Shown here one piece after another: positions 53,653-62,099 of a stretch of 64,000 nucleotides of DNA (position 1 is its first letter; every line of letters begins with the position of its first letter). The DNA is from Streptomyces cyaneogriseus subsp. noncyanogenus (GTDB lineage: Bacteria > Actinomycetota > Actinomycetes > Streptomycetales > Streptomycetaceae), in assembly GCF_000931445.1 (NCBI RefSeq), contig NZ_CP010849.1:4898001-4962000 (forward strand), in the 5' to 3' direction. The notes under the pieces are model-generated. The model searched no databases, was not told the DNA's origin, and saw only the letters and a program-made list of their open reading frames with translations. The translations under genes and the position numbers were made by a program.

Positions 53653-54741
53653 GTGTCGCTCACGATCGGAATCGTCGGTCTGCCCAATGTCGGCAAGTCG
53701 ACCCTGTTCAACGCCCTGACCAAGAACGACGTGCTGGCGGCCAACTACCCGTTCGCCACGATCGAGCCCAACGTCGGCGTCGTGGGCGTGCCGGACGCCC
53801 GGCTGGCCAAGCTGGCCGAGATCTTCTCGTCGGAGCGGATCATCCCGGCCACCGTCGACTTCGTCGACATCGCCGGCATCGTGCGCGGCGCCAGCGAGGG
53901 CGAGGGCCTGGGCAACAAGTTCCTCGCGAACATCCGTGAGTCCGACGCGATCTGCCAGGTCATCCGCGCCTTCAAGGACGAGAACGTCGTCCACGTCGAC
54001 GGCAAGGTCTCGCCCAAGGACGACATCGAGACCATCAACACCGAGCTGATCCTGGCCGACCTCCAGACGATCGAGAAGGTCCTCCCCCGGCTCCAGAAGG
54101 AGTCCCGGATCAAGAAGGACGTCCAGCCCAAGGTGAAGGCCGTCGAGGAGGCGAAGGACATCCTGGAGAGGGGCGACACGCTCTTCGCCCACGGCATCGT
54201 CCAGGGCAGCGAGCGCGCCGAGCTCCTCCACGACCTGCACCTGCTCACCACCAAGCCCTTCCTCTACGTCTTCAACGTCGACGAGGACGAGCTGGTCGAC
54301 GAGGACTTCAAGAACGAGCAGCGCGCCCTGGTCGCCCCTGCCGAGGCGATCTTCCTCAACGCCAAGCTGGAGGCCGACCTCGCCGAGCTCGACGAGGCGG
54401 ACGCCATGGAGCTGCTGGAGTCGGTCGGCGCGACCGAGCCCGGCCTCGCCACCCTGGCCCGCGTCGGCTTCACCACCCTGGGCCTGCAGACCTACCTCAC
54501 CGCCGGCCCCAAGGAATCCCGCGCCTGGACCATCAAGAAGGGCGCCACCGCCCCCGAGGCCGCCGGTGTCATCCACACCGACTTCCAGAAGGGCTTCATC
54601 AAGGCCGAGGTCATCTCCTTCGACGACCTGGTCGAAACCGGCTCGGTCGCAGAGGCCCGCGCCAAGGGCAAGGCCCGCATGGAGGGCAAGGACTACGTGA
54701 TGCAGGACGGGGACGTGGTGGAGTTCCGCTTCAACGTGTAG
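53653..54741 (+). CDS. ychF: Redox-regulated ATPase YchF (Obg family)
   Basis: A 362-aa P-loop protein with G1 GLPNVGKST, switch region ANYPFATIEPNVG and G3 DIAGIVRGASEGEGLGN. The G4 site reads NVDEDE instead of NKxD, explaining the family's ATP preference. A coiled-coil insert (about 130-200) and a C-terminal TGS domain (YLTAGPKESRAWTIKKG, DYVMQDGDVVEFRF) follow. YchF binds ribosomes and acts in stress responses. GTG 53653 begins at the family N-terminus. Confidence 0.96.
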   Translation: MSLTIGIVGLPNVGKSTLFNALTKNDVLAANYPFATIEPNVGVVGVPDARLAKLAEIFSSERIIPATVDFVDIAGIVRGASEGEGLGNKFLANIRESDAICQVIRAFKDENVVHVDGKVSPKDDIETINTELILADLQTIEKVLPRLQKESRIKKDVQPKVKAVEEAKDILERGDTLFAHGIVQGSERAELLHDLHLLTTKPFLYVFNVDEDELVDEDFKNEQRALVAPAEAIFLNAKLEADLAELDEADAMELLESVGATEPGLATLARVGFTTLGLQTYLTAGPKESRAWTIKKGATAPEAAGVIHTDFQKGFIKAEVISFDDLVETGSVAEARAKGKARMEGKDYVMQDGDVVEFRFNV

Positions 54742-54790
54742 TCGATGCGATACCGCGTGTGAGGTCTTACGGTCACCATGCGGCTCAGGA

Positions 54791-54820
54791 GAGGCTGGAA
54801 TCCGCGCGAGGCCCAGCCTC
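54791..54820. terminator. Hairpin between ychF and Uma2 genes
   Basis: GAGGCTGG (54791-54798) pairs with CCAGCCTC (54813-54820) with a 14-nt loop followed by TTCCCT. It lies between convergent genes. Confidence 0.5.
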
Positions 54821-54850
54821 TTCCCTGTTCAGGGCTGACCTGGTGCCGTT

Positions 54851-55432
54851 TCAGCCGCTTCGGGGAGGCGTGAGCTTATCGAGGTCGATACTGATCTCGA
54901 AAGGCACCGGGCGTCGGAGGGCACCCCGGAAGATGCCGGCCGGTGCATAGGCGCCCGTCGGTTCGTCGAGCTCGTACACGTGGACGACGGGTGTGCCGTC
55001 CTCGTCCTCGACGCACCAGTAGTGCGGGATTCCGGCCTCCGCGTATTTGCGGAGCTTGACCGTATGGTCGCGGTGGGCGGACTCGGGGGAGACGACTTCC
55101 ACGACGAGGTTCACGTGTTCGGGGGCGTACCAGGTGCGGTCGGGGTCGTAGGGCAAGTCCGTCAGCAAGAGGTCCGGCTCGGGGCGGTTGCGGGCATCAA
55201 GGCGGATCGTCATCTCCCGCTCGACCTCCACGCCGGCCGGCGCCTGCGCCATGAGCGTGGTGGTCAGGGCAGTGACGAGGCGGCCGTGCCAAGACCGCTG
55301 GGGCGACATCATGAATACGAGGGCTCCGTCGATCAGCTCCGTGTGGCGCGGCGCCTCGGGGAGGTGATCTAGGTCCTCCGCGAACCAGCCTTCCGCGCGG
55401 GGCGGGCGCATCCAGTCGGGCAGTGCGGTCAT
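54851..55432 (-). CDS. Uma2 family (DUF820) putative endonuclease
   Basis: A 193-aa protein of the Uma2 family, a PD-(D/E)XK nuclease-like group expanded in cyanobacteria and actinobacteria. The core has RPEPDLLLTD, HVNLVVEVVSPES and a Lys in HTVKLRKYAEAGI, matching D...E-x-K spacing. The C-terminal part ends with PVPFEISIDLDKL. Function is unproven, and many copies may come from mobile elements. ATG 55432 (MTALPDWMRPP) is preferred over the upstream ATG 55501. Confidence 0.87.
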   Translation of the reverse strand: MTALPDWMRPPRAEGWFAEDLDHLPEAPRHTELIDGALVFMMSPQRSWHGRLVTALTTTLMAQAPAGVEVEREMTIRLDARNRPEPDLLLTDLPYDPDRTWYAPEHVNLVVEVVSPESAHRDHTVKLRKYAEAGIPHYWCVEDEDGTPVVHVYELDEPTGAYAPAGIFRGALRRPVPFEISIDLDKLTPPRSG

Positions 55433-55513
55433 GGCTTCACGGTAGCGGCTGCCGCGGCGAGCCGGGTGTTCTCCCGGAGCCTCCGAGCCACGCCTCGCCA
55501 CGGCCGTGAGTGC

Positions 55514-57595
55514 TTATGGCGTGGGGACGATGCCTCCGTCCAGCGCGTCATGACGAATGCGTTGCGTCAGGGCGAGTTGTTCGCGCAGCAGGCGCTCATG
55601 TTCGTCCAAGCGCTTCATGGTGTCAGCGATCGCCTGCTGGGTGGCAAGGCTGGGCAGTACCACGGGCAGCTTACGGAGCATGTCAAGGGAGATGGTCTTC
55701 ATCTTCATGCTCCCCGTGGAGTGAGCCTCCAGCCACGTACGTGCCTCTGTACCTCGCAGGTAGGCGGCGAAGTAGTCGGCGTCGAGACCGGCGGGAGGGC
55801 GCAGCAGGAAGCACCCTGTGCCGCATACCCAGCCATTCTGCTCCTCACGGACGACGGCGGCTCGTCCCAGCTCTCCTCGGCGTGCCAGGACGACATCGCC
55901 GGGGCGGAGGCGGAAGCGCTCCAGCCCCATGGCCTGTCGCTCACTGATGTACCGGATGTTCGCCGTGCTGAAGCCACTTCCGGTCAGGTCTTTGGGCATC
56001 ACCACCGGGACGCCGCCGATGTCGACGTAGTGGTCGGCGCGGATCAGACTTCCCGACGGTCCCGCGAGCAGCAGGCCCGGGGCTTCGAGTAGCCCTTCTG
56101 CGGTGCCCTCCAACAAGTGTCGGAGCGGCACGCGCGGGGCCTCCGTCTCGCCACGCGCCACCCGCTCGCTCCGGTCGAAGCTCTTGCAGAGGTGGGCAGT
56201 CTTGCCAGCTGTCGATTCGGCACAATGCACTAGATGGTCGAGCAGGTGGCGTGTGTCCAGCGCCGCGGTTGGCTGTTCCCGGGCAGGCGTCACGTACAGC
56301 CGGGGGTCAAGGGGGCAGCCCTCGTTCTCAAGGATCTCGTCATACGAAACCGAGCAGGAGAATCCGGGTTCGTCGGGGGTCTCGCCGGGAGACCGCAGCC
56401 AGGCGTGGAACCGGCCGCTGATACGGTCCCTGTCCGCCGGGAAGAGCTCACACGCTCGGCGCGGGGCCTGCGTGCCGAGTTGACTAGCGTCGATGAAAAG
56501 GACGGACTCGGTCTCACCAGCGGGGACGTGGCGGGCTTTGTCACGGGCGAGTAGCCAGAGGTGCACAGGGACCGTCGTGTGGGAGAAAAGACCGGCTGGT
56601 AGGGCGACAACGGCGAGGAGTGCTCCTTCGGTCAATATCGCCTTACGGATCTCCGCCGCGCGACCGCGTGCAGACGCGGCGCCCGACGGCATGATCAGGG
56701 CCGCCTTCCCTTTCTTGCTGAGTCTCCTCCACGCGAGTTGGATCCAGGCGAAGTTCGCGTTCGACTCGGGGGGTGGGCCGAAAGGCCAGTCGAGGTGCTC
56801 CAGACCTTGGACGCGCTGGTTGAACGGCGGGTTGCACAACACTAGTTCGGCCATGCCGTTGCCCGGGTTCCGGAAGAGTGCCCCGGGTTCGGAGGCACGT
56901 ACCAGGGGCCGGTCGATCCCGTGCAGGGCCAGGTTCAGCATGGCCAGGTGGTGGTTACGGTGATCCAGGGCGTAACCCTCGAACGACGCACCGCCAACAT
57001 GTCCCTGCTGTGCGATGTGCCGCGCGGCGGCTGCGAGGACCCCCCCGGTGCCGCAGGCGGGATCGACTACACGATCGCCGGGCTGGGGGGACAAGCATTC
57101 CGCGAGCAGTCGCGTGAGCGTGCGCGGGGTGTAGTACTCGCCCGTCTGAGCGGTGCTCTCCGCGACGTATCGCTCCAGGAGCAGGTCGGTGACCTCTTCG
57201 AATCCGGCCTCCACGGCTGTGGGGGGCTGTTGGAGCGCGACAAGGAAGGCCGCCACCCATGGCAAATTCTCCGCATCCTTGTCGGCGAACACACTCTCAG
57301 GATTCCAGGGTGCGAGCACCGGAAAGCGGTCTTGCCTGGAAGCGATGAACAGTGCGTCATTCAGGTCCCTCAGCGGTGGATACCCGATGCGTGCCTCCGC
57401 AACGGCTCGGGACCACCGTTTGACCAGTTCGTCACCTGGGTCGTTCACAGAGTCAATGAATCTTGCGAGCACCAAGATGACGAGCATCGCGGTCAAGTCG
57501 TGGTCTGTGTTCCGGCCCCGCTGAAAGGGGACGTACGCCCGCCACAGCCGGTCGACGACCTCTGCAGCGGGGCTGTGGGCATCCCTGCCCTCCAT
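55514..57595 (-). CDS. N6-adenine DNA methylase fused to a specificity domain (HsdM-HsdS-like)
   Basis: A 693-aa protein. Residues about 60-400 form a type I-like adenine methylase with motif I DPACGTGGVLAAAARH and motif IV NPPFNQ, plus the helical N-terminal region and GEYYTPRTLTRLLAE. Residues about 490-693 look like one target-recognition domain of HsdS with a coiled-coil (LPSLATQQAIADTMKRLDEHERLLREQLAL). No restriction subunit lies nearby, so it may only mark DNA. Its GC content is lower than the core genes. ATG 57595 follows GAGGAG. Confidence 0.88.
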   Translation of the reverse strand: MEGRDAHSPAAEVVDRLWRAYVPFQRGRNTDHDLTAMLVILVLARFIDSVNDPGDELVKRWSRAVAEARIGYPPLRDLNDALFIASRQDRFPVLAPWNPESVFADKDAENLPWVAAFLVALQQPPTAVEAGFEEVTDLLLERYVAESTAQTGEYYTPRTLTRLLAECLSPQPGDRVVDPACGTGGVLAAAARHIAQQGHVGGASFEGYALDHRNHHLAMLNLALHGIDRPLVRASEPGALFRNPGNGMAELVLCNPPFNQRVQGLEHLDWPFGPPPESNANFAWIQLAWRRLSKKGKAALIMPSGAASARGRAAEIRKAILTEGALLAVVALPAGLFSHTTVPVHLWLLARDKARHVPAGETESVLFIDASQLGTQAPRRACELFPADRDRISGRFHAWLRSPGETPDEPGFSCSVSYDEILENEGCPLDPRLYVTPAREQPTAALDTRHLLDHLVHCAESTAGKTAHLCKSFDRSERVARGETEAPRVPLRHLLEGTAEGLLEAPGLLLAGPSGSLIRADHYVDIGGVPVVMPKDLTGSGFSTANIRYISERQAMGLERFRLRPGDVVLARRGELGRAAVVREEQNGWVCGTGCFLLRPPAGLDADYFAAYLRGTEARTWLEAHSTGSMKMKTISLDMLRKLPVVLPSLATQQAIADTMKRLDEHERLLREQLALTQRIRHDALDGGIVPTP

Positions 57596-58618
57596 GGGGA
57601 ACTCCTCGCTCGGGCTTTCACTTGGGTCTGCTGATCGTGTACATATCGTCAACACCAGCCACGAGCCTTGCGCAGCGTGTCTGCGCAAATGCCCGGGTGT
57701 GCTGGTAGGGGTGATCGTCACCGCCACTTTTCTGACGGCGGTCGTAAAGCTAGCAATGAATACGAATCAGCACGAGGCGTCAACAGGTCTCATCGGCACG
57801 GCGATTGATGCTGCGCAGGACGACTGCGCGATGCCGGAGTCGTGTTCTTGCTGATGGAAGAGCTTGGGGGTGGGTCGCTGTGAGGGAGAGGCGGCCTTGC
57901 GGAAGCTCGGCGGAGTGTCCCATGTCACAATCACCTTGGTACGTCGCGTCAGGGGCTGTCGTCGATGCAGGCGGCAGGTCGTTGGCAGTACGGCGGGTCA
58001 GTAGACGGCCGACTGCACTGGGAGCGGCGACGGCCGCAGCGTGGCGCTGGACGAGTTGGCAGCTCGCCGAGCTCAACGCGGCTTCGTGGGTCCGCTGGAC
58101 GGGATGCCGCCGGGTCTGCAGCCGCTGGGGGCAGGGAACGCGGCCTTGTGTCAGAAGATCCGCGCGTTTGGAGGAGAAGCGCGAGATCCTGCGGGAGGCG
58201 GCCAAGTATTTCGCCGGGGAGACGCGCTGGTGAACCGCTTCCGATTCGTCGCCGCTGCAGCGTGAACATGGCACCGGGTCTCGGACGAGCAGACGCACAG
58301 GGCAGAAGGGGTCCGAGTCTTCGGGGTCGGGCCCCTGCACTTTTCCCGCGCCGAAATGGTGCCGAGGAAAGCGCCCTTTCGGTTCAGGGACAGGTGGCAG
58401 GCGTTCGGCTCCCATGGGTCGACCGGCTCCTCATCCGCCCGCCTGGCACGTGCCGCGTCGCGCCGGCCGCTGGACTTGGCGGGGTGGGAGCCGATGTCCG
58501 GCGCCGGTGGGCAGGGGCTTCGCCCGCCGGGACGGGTGGCTCCTGGCGTTCCCGGGCGCGTGGCACAGTTGTCCCTGCGTGGAGTGCTGAGCCGAGTGGA
58601 GAACAGGGAAACGGACGG
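57596..58618. other. Interval with IS3-family debris
   Basis: About 1 kb without an intact gene. An IS3 transposase fragment lies at about 58120-58265. The rest (57596-58120 and 58266-58618) gives only short, unsupported frames. The composition is mixed, as expected of decayed mobile DNA at the edge of the methylase gene. Confidence 0.6.
58119..58265 (+). pseudogene. IS3-family transposase OrfA/OrfB junction remnant
   Basis: The end of OrfA is recognisable (LEEKREILREAAKYFAGETRW, the leucine-zipper end of IS3 OrfA) and is followed through GTGA by the OrfB start VNRFRFVA, the normal IS3 overlap. Upstream, QKIRA continues the same heptad pattern in a frame offset by one base (an extra T near 58169). 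After VNRFRFVA the match ends within four residues at a stop. Both ends of the insertion sequence are missing. Confidence 0.65.
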
Positions 58619-59164
58619 ATGAAGTCATCTGCTTTCGACGGGGCCCCGCGGCCGCCCGCCAGGTCGGGCGTTCTGGCGTGGTTCGTCTTTCAGTGGTTGC
58701 TGATCCCCATCGAACTGGTGGTCAGACTCGTCTGGAACGCCGCCATGTTCTTCGGGGACGGTGTGAACGGTGCCGATATGAGGGACCCGTTGGCCCGCTT
58801 CATGACGCCCGCGCGGCTGTCCCTGGCGCTGAGCCGCGATGCCAGTCGCTGGGAAGGGCATGCGGACCGGCTCTTCGCCCGGCTGGCCGGTGAGCTGAGG
58901 AGCGGGAAGCTCGCCTGGGGTACGTCCGTGAGGTACCCGCAGGAGTACGTCTCCCGCGGCTCCGGTGGAGCGGAGAGCCGGGTGAAGGCGCTGGCGGTCG
59001 ACTTCCGTGAGTACCGGGGCGCGCACTACCCGGCGGTTCAGGCCGCCGTGGCCCGCCACGGGCTGAAGGCCAAGCCCTGTGTCGACGGCGACCCCTCGCA
59101 GGGACTGTGGGTCTATCTCGCCGACGACCCCGGCGTTCCGGTCACCGACCGTCCCGCCGCGTAG
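58619..59164 (+). CDS. Small membrane protein of unknown function facing locus B
   Basis: A 181-aa protein with a hydrophobic N-terminal stretch (WFVFQWLLIPIELVVRLVWN, about residues 20-45) and a soluble rest, including FREYRGAHYPAVQAAVARHG and CVDGDPSQGLWVYLADDPG. No family is recognised. It converges on the 234-aa gene of locus B and may belong with that module (anchor or protective protein), which is inference. The ATG is preceded by GGGAAACGG. Confidence 0.65.
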   Translation: MKSSAFDGAPRPPARSGVLAWFVFQWLLIPIELVVRLVWNAAMFFGDGVNGADMRDPLARFMTPARLSLALSRDASRWEGHADRLFARLAGELRSGKLAWGTSVRYPQEYVSRGSGGAESRVKALAVDFREYRGAHYPAVQAAVARHGLKAKPCVDGDPSQGLWVYLADDPGVPVTDRPAA

Positions 59165-59294
59165 CAGGCAGCCCACGCGGTCCCCGGCGGGCGGGGCCGC
59201 GGCGGCGGCCCGCCCCGGTCACGAGCGGGAACGACGCCCGTGACCGAAGCGGACCGTGGGGCCGATCACGGCCAGGCCTCCGCAGGGCCCTCGT

Positions 59295-59999
59295 TCAGCC
59301 GAAGACCGAGCGGGTTTCCTGGTCGATGGTCATGCGCCGGCCCGGCCCGTCCGTGGTGCCCCCGCCGTCCTCCGGCGCGGGGCCCGGGTCCTCGTCGGTG
59401 TCCCTGCTGAACCGCACCGTGTCCCCGAGGCGCGACATCAGGCCCACGTACACGGGGAGTTCGGCGAGACTGGGGGTGCTCAGGGTGACGACCAGGAGCT
59501 TCCCGCCGAACGGTGACGGAACGTACAGCTCGACATGGGCGAAGGCGATGGGGTTCTCGACCTCGCCGCCGCCGAACTCGGTGGCGTGGAAGGAGACGGT
59601 GGCCGGGCCGCAGGCCAGGTCCACGCGGTGGACGTCGCGGTGCTCCTCCAGGGAGAGCGCCTCGTGCAGCGAGGCGGCGACGACATCGGGCCGGTCCGCC
59701 TCGATGTCCTCCAGCCGCACCAGCAGGTTGGCGATGCTCACCTCCCCGGCCTCGGTCTCGAACAGGCCGACCGCCGCGTGGAGGGTCCCGTCCTCCTCCA
59801 GAGCCTCGGCCATGGTGCGGTAGACGGCCGCGGTCGTCTCCCGCTGGAAGTCGGTGCCTCCTGGCCAGATCTTCGCAGCCAGCTCCTGGAGTGCCGCCTC
59901 GAAAGCGTCGGGCGGCAGCATCAGCGGGATCTCGTGGAAGTCCTCCGGTGATTCGAACTCGATGAGAACTTCCTGAGCCGGCCGGGGTGCTGTCGTCAT
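59295..59999 (-). CDS. 234-aa soluble partner in locus B (unknown function)
   Basis: A 234-aa acidic protein without membrane segments. Its order is a beta-rich start (EVLIEFESPEDFHEIPLML), a helix (AFEAALQELAAKIW), alternating strands (SIANLLVRLEDIE; VDLACGPATVSFHATEF; HVELYVPSPFGGKLLVVTLSTPS) and a disordered tail ending IDQETRSVFG. No family is recognised. It is the third gene of the WXG100-effector operon, 32 bp after the effector, with GAGG 6 nt before its ATG. A remnant of a homologue follows the locus A effector. Chaperone or immunity roles are possible. Confidence 0.72.
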   Translation of the reverse strand: MTTAPRPAQEVLIEFESPEDFHEIPLMLPPDAFEAALQELAAKIWPGGTDFQRETTAAVYRTMAEALEEDGTLHAAVGLFETEAGEVSIANLLVRLEDIEADRPDVVAASLHEALSLEEHRDVHRVDLACGPATVSFHATEFGGGEVENPIAFAHVELYVPSPFGGKLLVVTLSTPSLAELPVYVGLMSRLGDTVRFSRDTDEDPGPAPEDGGGTTDGPGRRMTIDQETRSVFG

Positions 60000-60031
60000 C
60001 AATGCCTCGATCCTCTTGGTTCCCGCATCCC

Positions 60032-61465
60032 TCAGAGCTTCCCGGCGGCGGGGGCGTCGGAGCCCGTGAAGGCGTTGTACACGCCGAGGGCGATACCGGG
60101 CGCCTGGCCGGCGATCTGGGTGCCGCGGGACCACCAGGACATCGGGTCGAGCGTGCCGTCGGCGCGAATGGCGCCCCGCAAGGAGTCCTTGACGCTCTGC
60201 GGAGCCCACTCGACGACCTTGCTGAGACCGCGCTCCTTGAGCGAGGCGCCCATGTTGTCCAGCACGTGGTTGTCCCAGGCCATCTTCATGCGGTTGCCGA
60301 AGCCGGAGGTGGTGAACTTCATGCTGCCCTCGGCGTACTCCCGCCCCAGGCCGAACAGGGACTTCCCCTGGAGCCTGGCGGCGTCGTACCCCGCCTCGGT
60401 CAGCGCCTCGATCTTCCTGACCCGGTCGATCATCTGGACGCCGTTCTTCGCCGTCTTCATGGCGACCTTGACGCCCGCCGTCGCGGTCGTGGCCAGCTTT
60501 CCGAGCGGTACGACGCCCAGCGCGTCACCCACGAGATCCATCGCGCTCACATCGGCCCCGCCGAGCTTCGCGGCTCCGTGGGTGGCCAGGGCGCCCAGCG
60601 ACAGGGCGCCGCCGGCGAGGGCGAAGGCGCCCGAGAGCGGGGGACACCAGAGGGTGAGCAGCGAGAGCACGCCCATGGCGGTCGAGGCGATGCTCAGCCA
60701 GTCGCCGATCTTCTTCAGCAGGTCGGCGTGTTTGGTGCACCAGTTCTGGATGCTGTGCCCGAGGCGGGTGAAGGCGTCGGCCAGCCCCTCCCAGATCCCC
60801 GGGTTGGGTGCGCCGTCGGTCGCCTTCCGGATCGTGCCGGCCACCTTGCGGGCCTCCGCCTGGTGCTCCTCCAGCAGTTCCTTCGCGCGCTTGACGATGG
60901 CCTCGAACTCGTCGATGGCGCCCTCGAGTTTGGTCTTCGCCGAGTCGACGGTCTCGCCGGCCTTCTTCAGCCGGGCGTTGGCCGCGTCGATCTTGGCCTG
61001 GGCGTCCTGGAGCGCGGCCTGGTCGGTGTAGTACGTCCCGGCGAGGCGGAACGCGGGGTCCGCCGCCGCCTGGTTGTAGGCGTTGACGGCGCTGTCGTAC
61101 TCGCCGCGGAAGGTCTTCTCGCGCTGCTTGACCGAGGCCGCCTGGGTCTCGTACTCCCGCGCCTTGGACTGGTAGCCGGTGAGCATGCCGTGCCAGGACT
61201 TGAGCTGGGACGAGGCCGAGCGGATGGCGTCGCGGCTGTTGCCCACGTACCGGGGCAGGTCACCGACCTTGTCGGCGAACGCCTTGGCGGCCTCGCCCTC
61301 CCAGGCCCGTCCGCCGCCCTCGCCGCGCAGCGAGCTCAGGATCTGGTGGGCGTTGTCCAGGCCGGTCAGCGCGCTGTTGAGCTTGGTGACGAGGTCGTCG
61401 ACGCTCTCGACCTTGCCGGGCGCGGGGTTGAATCCGATCGCGGGGAACTCCTGCGGGCCGCTCAT
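60032..61465 (-). CDS. WXG-motif putative type VII-type effector (locus B)
   Basis: A 477-aa protein related to the locus A protein (4506-5930) over its whole length. It has an N-terminal helical region with WEG at 55-57, a coiled-coil (about 80-215), IQNWCTKHADLL, a hydrophobic hairpin around LTLWCPPLSG, and the shared C-terminus (WDNHVLDNMGASLKERGLS, IRADGTLDPMSWWSRG, TGSDAPAAGKL). The two differ most around residues 350-385. It overlaps the WXG100-like gene by 4 nt. Export by an ESX-type system is inferred; none of its core genes is in the window. Confidence 0.78.
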   Translation of the reverse strand: MSGPQEFPAIGFNPAPGKVESVDDLVTKLNSALTGLDNAHQILSSLRGEGGGRAWEGEAAKAFADKVGDLPRYVGNSRDAIRSASSQLKSWHGMLTGYQSKAREYETQAASVKQREKTFRGEYDSAVNAYNQAAADPAFRLAGTYYTDQAALQDAQAKIDAANARLKKAGETVDSAKTKLEGAIDEFEAIVKRAKELLEEHQAEARKVAGTIRKATDGAPNPGIWEGLADAFTRLGHSIQNWCTKHADLLKKIGDWLSIASTAMGVLSLLTLWCPPLSGAFALAGGALSLGALATHGAAKLGGADVSAMDLVGDALGVVPLGKLATTATAGVKVAMKTAKNGVQMIDRVRKIEALTEAGYDAARLQGKSLFGLGREYAEGSMKFTTSGFGNRMKMAWDNHVLDNMGASLKERGLSKVVEWAPQSVKDSLRGAIRADGTLDPMSWWSRGTQIAGQAPGIALGVYNAFTGSDAPAAGKL

Positions 61466-61809
61466 CGCGCACCCGCCGGGGACGGGGAGGGTCCGGGAGC
61501 GGGCGTGGGCTTCCTGTTCTCCGCCTGCGTGAAGGCGTCGCGGATCGCCTGCTCGGTCTGTTCGTAGTTGTTTTTGGTCTGCTTGAGCCGCTCCTCGATG
61601 GCCTGGGTGCCGTCCGCGATCTTCTTGATCGCGTTGTCCCAGGAGTCGTGGAACTCGTCGCAGGCGTTGTCCAGCGCCTCGCTGCCCGTGCTCTTCGGCC
61701 CCACGTCCTTCAGGGCGTTGATGGCCTTGCGCATGTTGTCCTGACTGTTGTGCAGCTCTTTGATGAGCCGGTCGAGGTCGTTGACCTCGACCTTGAAGTG
61801 ATCACCCAC
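61462..61809 (-). CDS. WXG100-like small protein (locus B)
   Basis: A 115-aa helical-hairpin protein of WXG100 size. Helix 1 spans about residues 8-30 (VNDLDRLIKELHNSQDNMRKAINAL). The turn region has SWDNAI where ESX proteins have WXG. Helix 2 follows (GTQAIEERLKQTKNNYEQTEQAIRDAF) and contains YxxxE (YEQTE), the general type VII signal. A Pro-rich tail ends the chain. It starts at GTG 61809 and is coupled to the effector by ATGA, so the two are likely made and exported together. Confidence 0.8.
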   Translation of the reverse strand: MGDHFKVEVNDLDRLIKELHNSQDNMRKAINALKDVGPKSTGSEALDNACDEFHDSWDNAIKKIADGTQAIEERLKQTKNNYEQTEQAIRDAFTQAENRKPTPAPGPSPSPAGAR

Positions 61810-62099
61810 GTGGTCCCCCGCGTGTCCGCTGACAGTTCGAAATGCAAAGGGTGCAGTTCTGTTGGTGATGCGATCTTAGACACGGCCGCGGTGCGTGCGG
61901 CCGCCCCCTCGGACGCCGGGGCAGCGCCCTGCCCGGCCTCCAATCCGGCACGGCTGAAGAGACGGCCGGTGTCCGTGACCGGGGCGGGCGGACGGCCCCG
62001 GCGGCGCCGGCCCGGCCCCGCCGGACGGACCGGCGCCGGGCCGTGGAACTCCGCCCCCACACCGGGTGTTTCGCCGGTGCGGAGCCTCGGTGAGGGAGG

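Noticed and set aside
57780..58415. 211-codon minus-strand ORF in the IS3 debris region
   Set aside because: It is antisense to the recognisable OrfA/OrfB remnant and has no motif or start signal.
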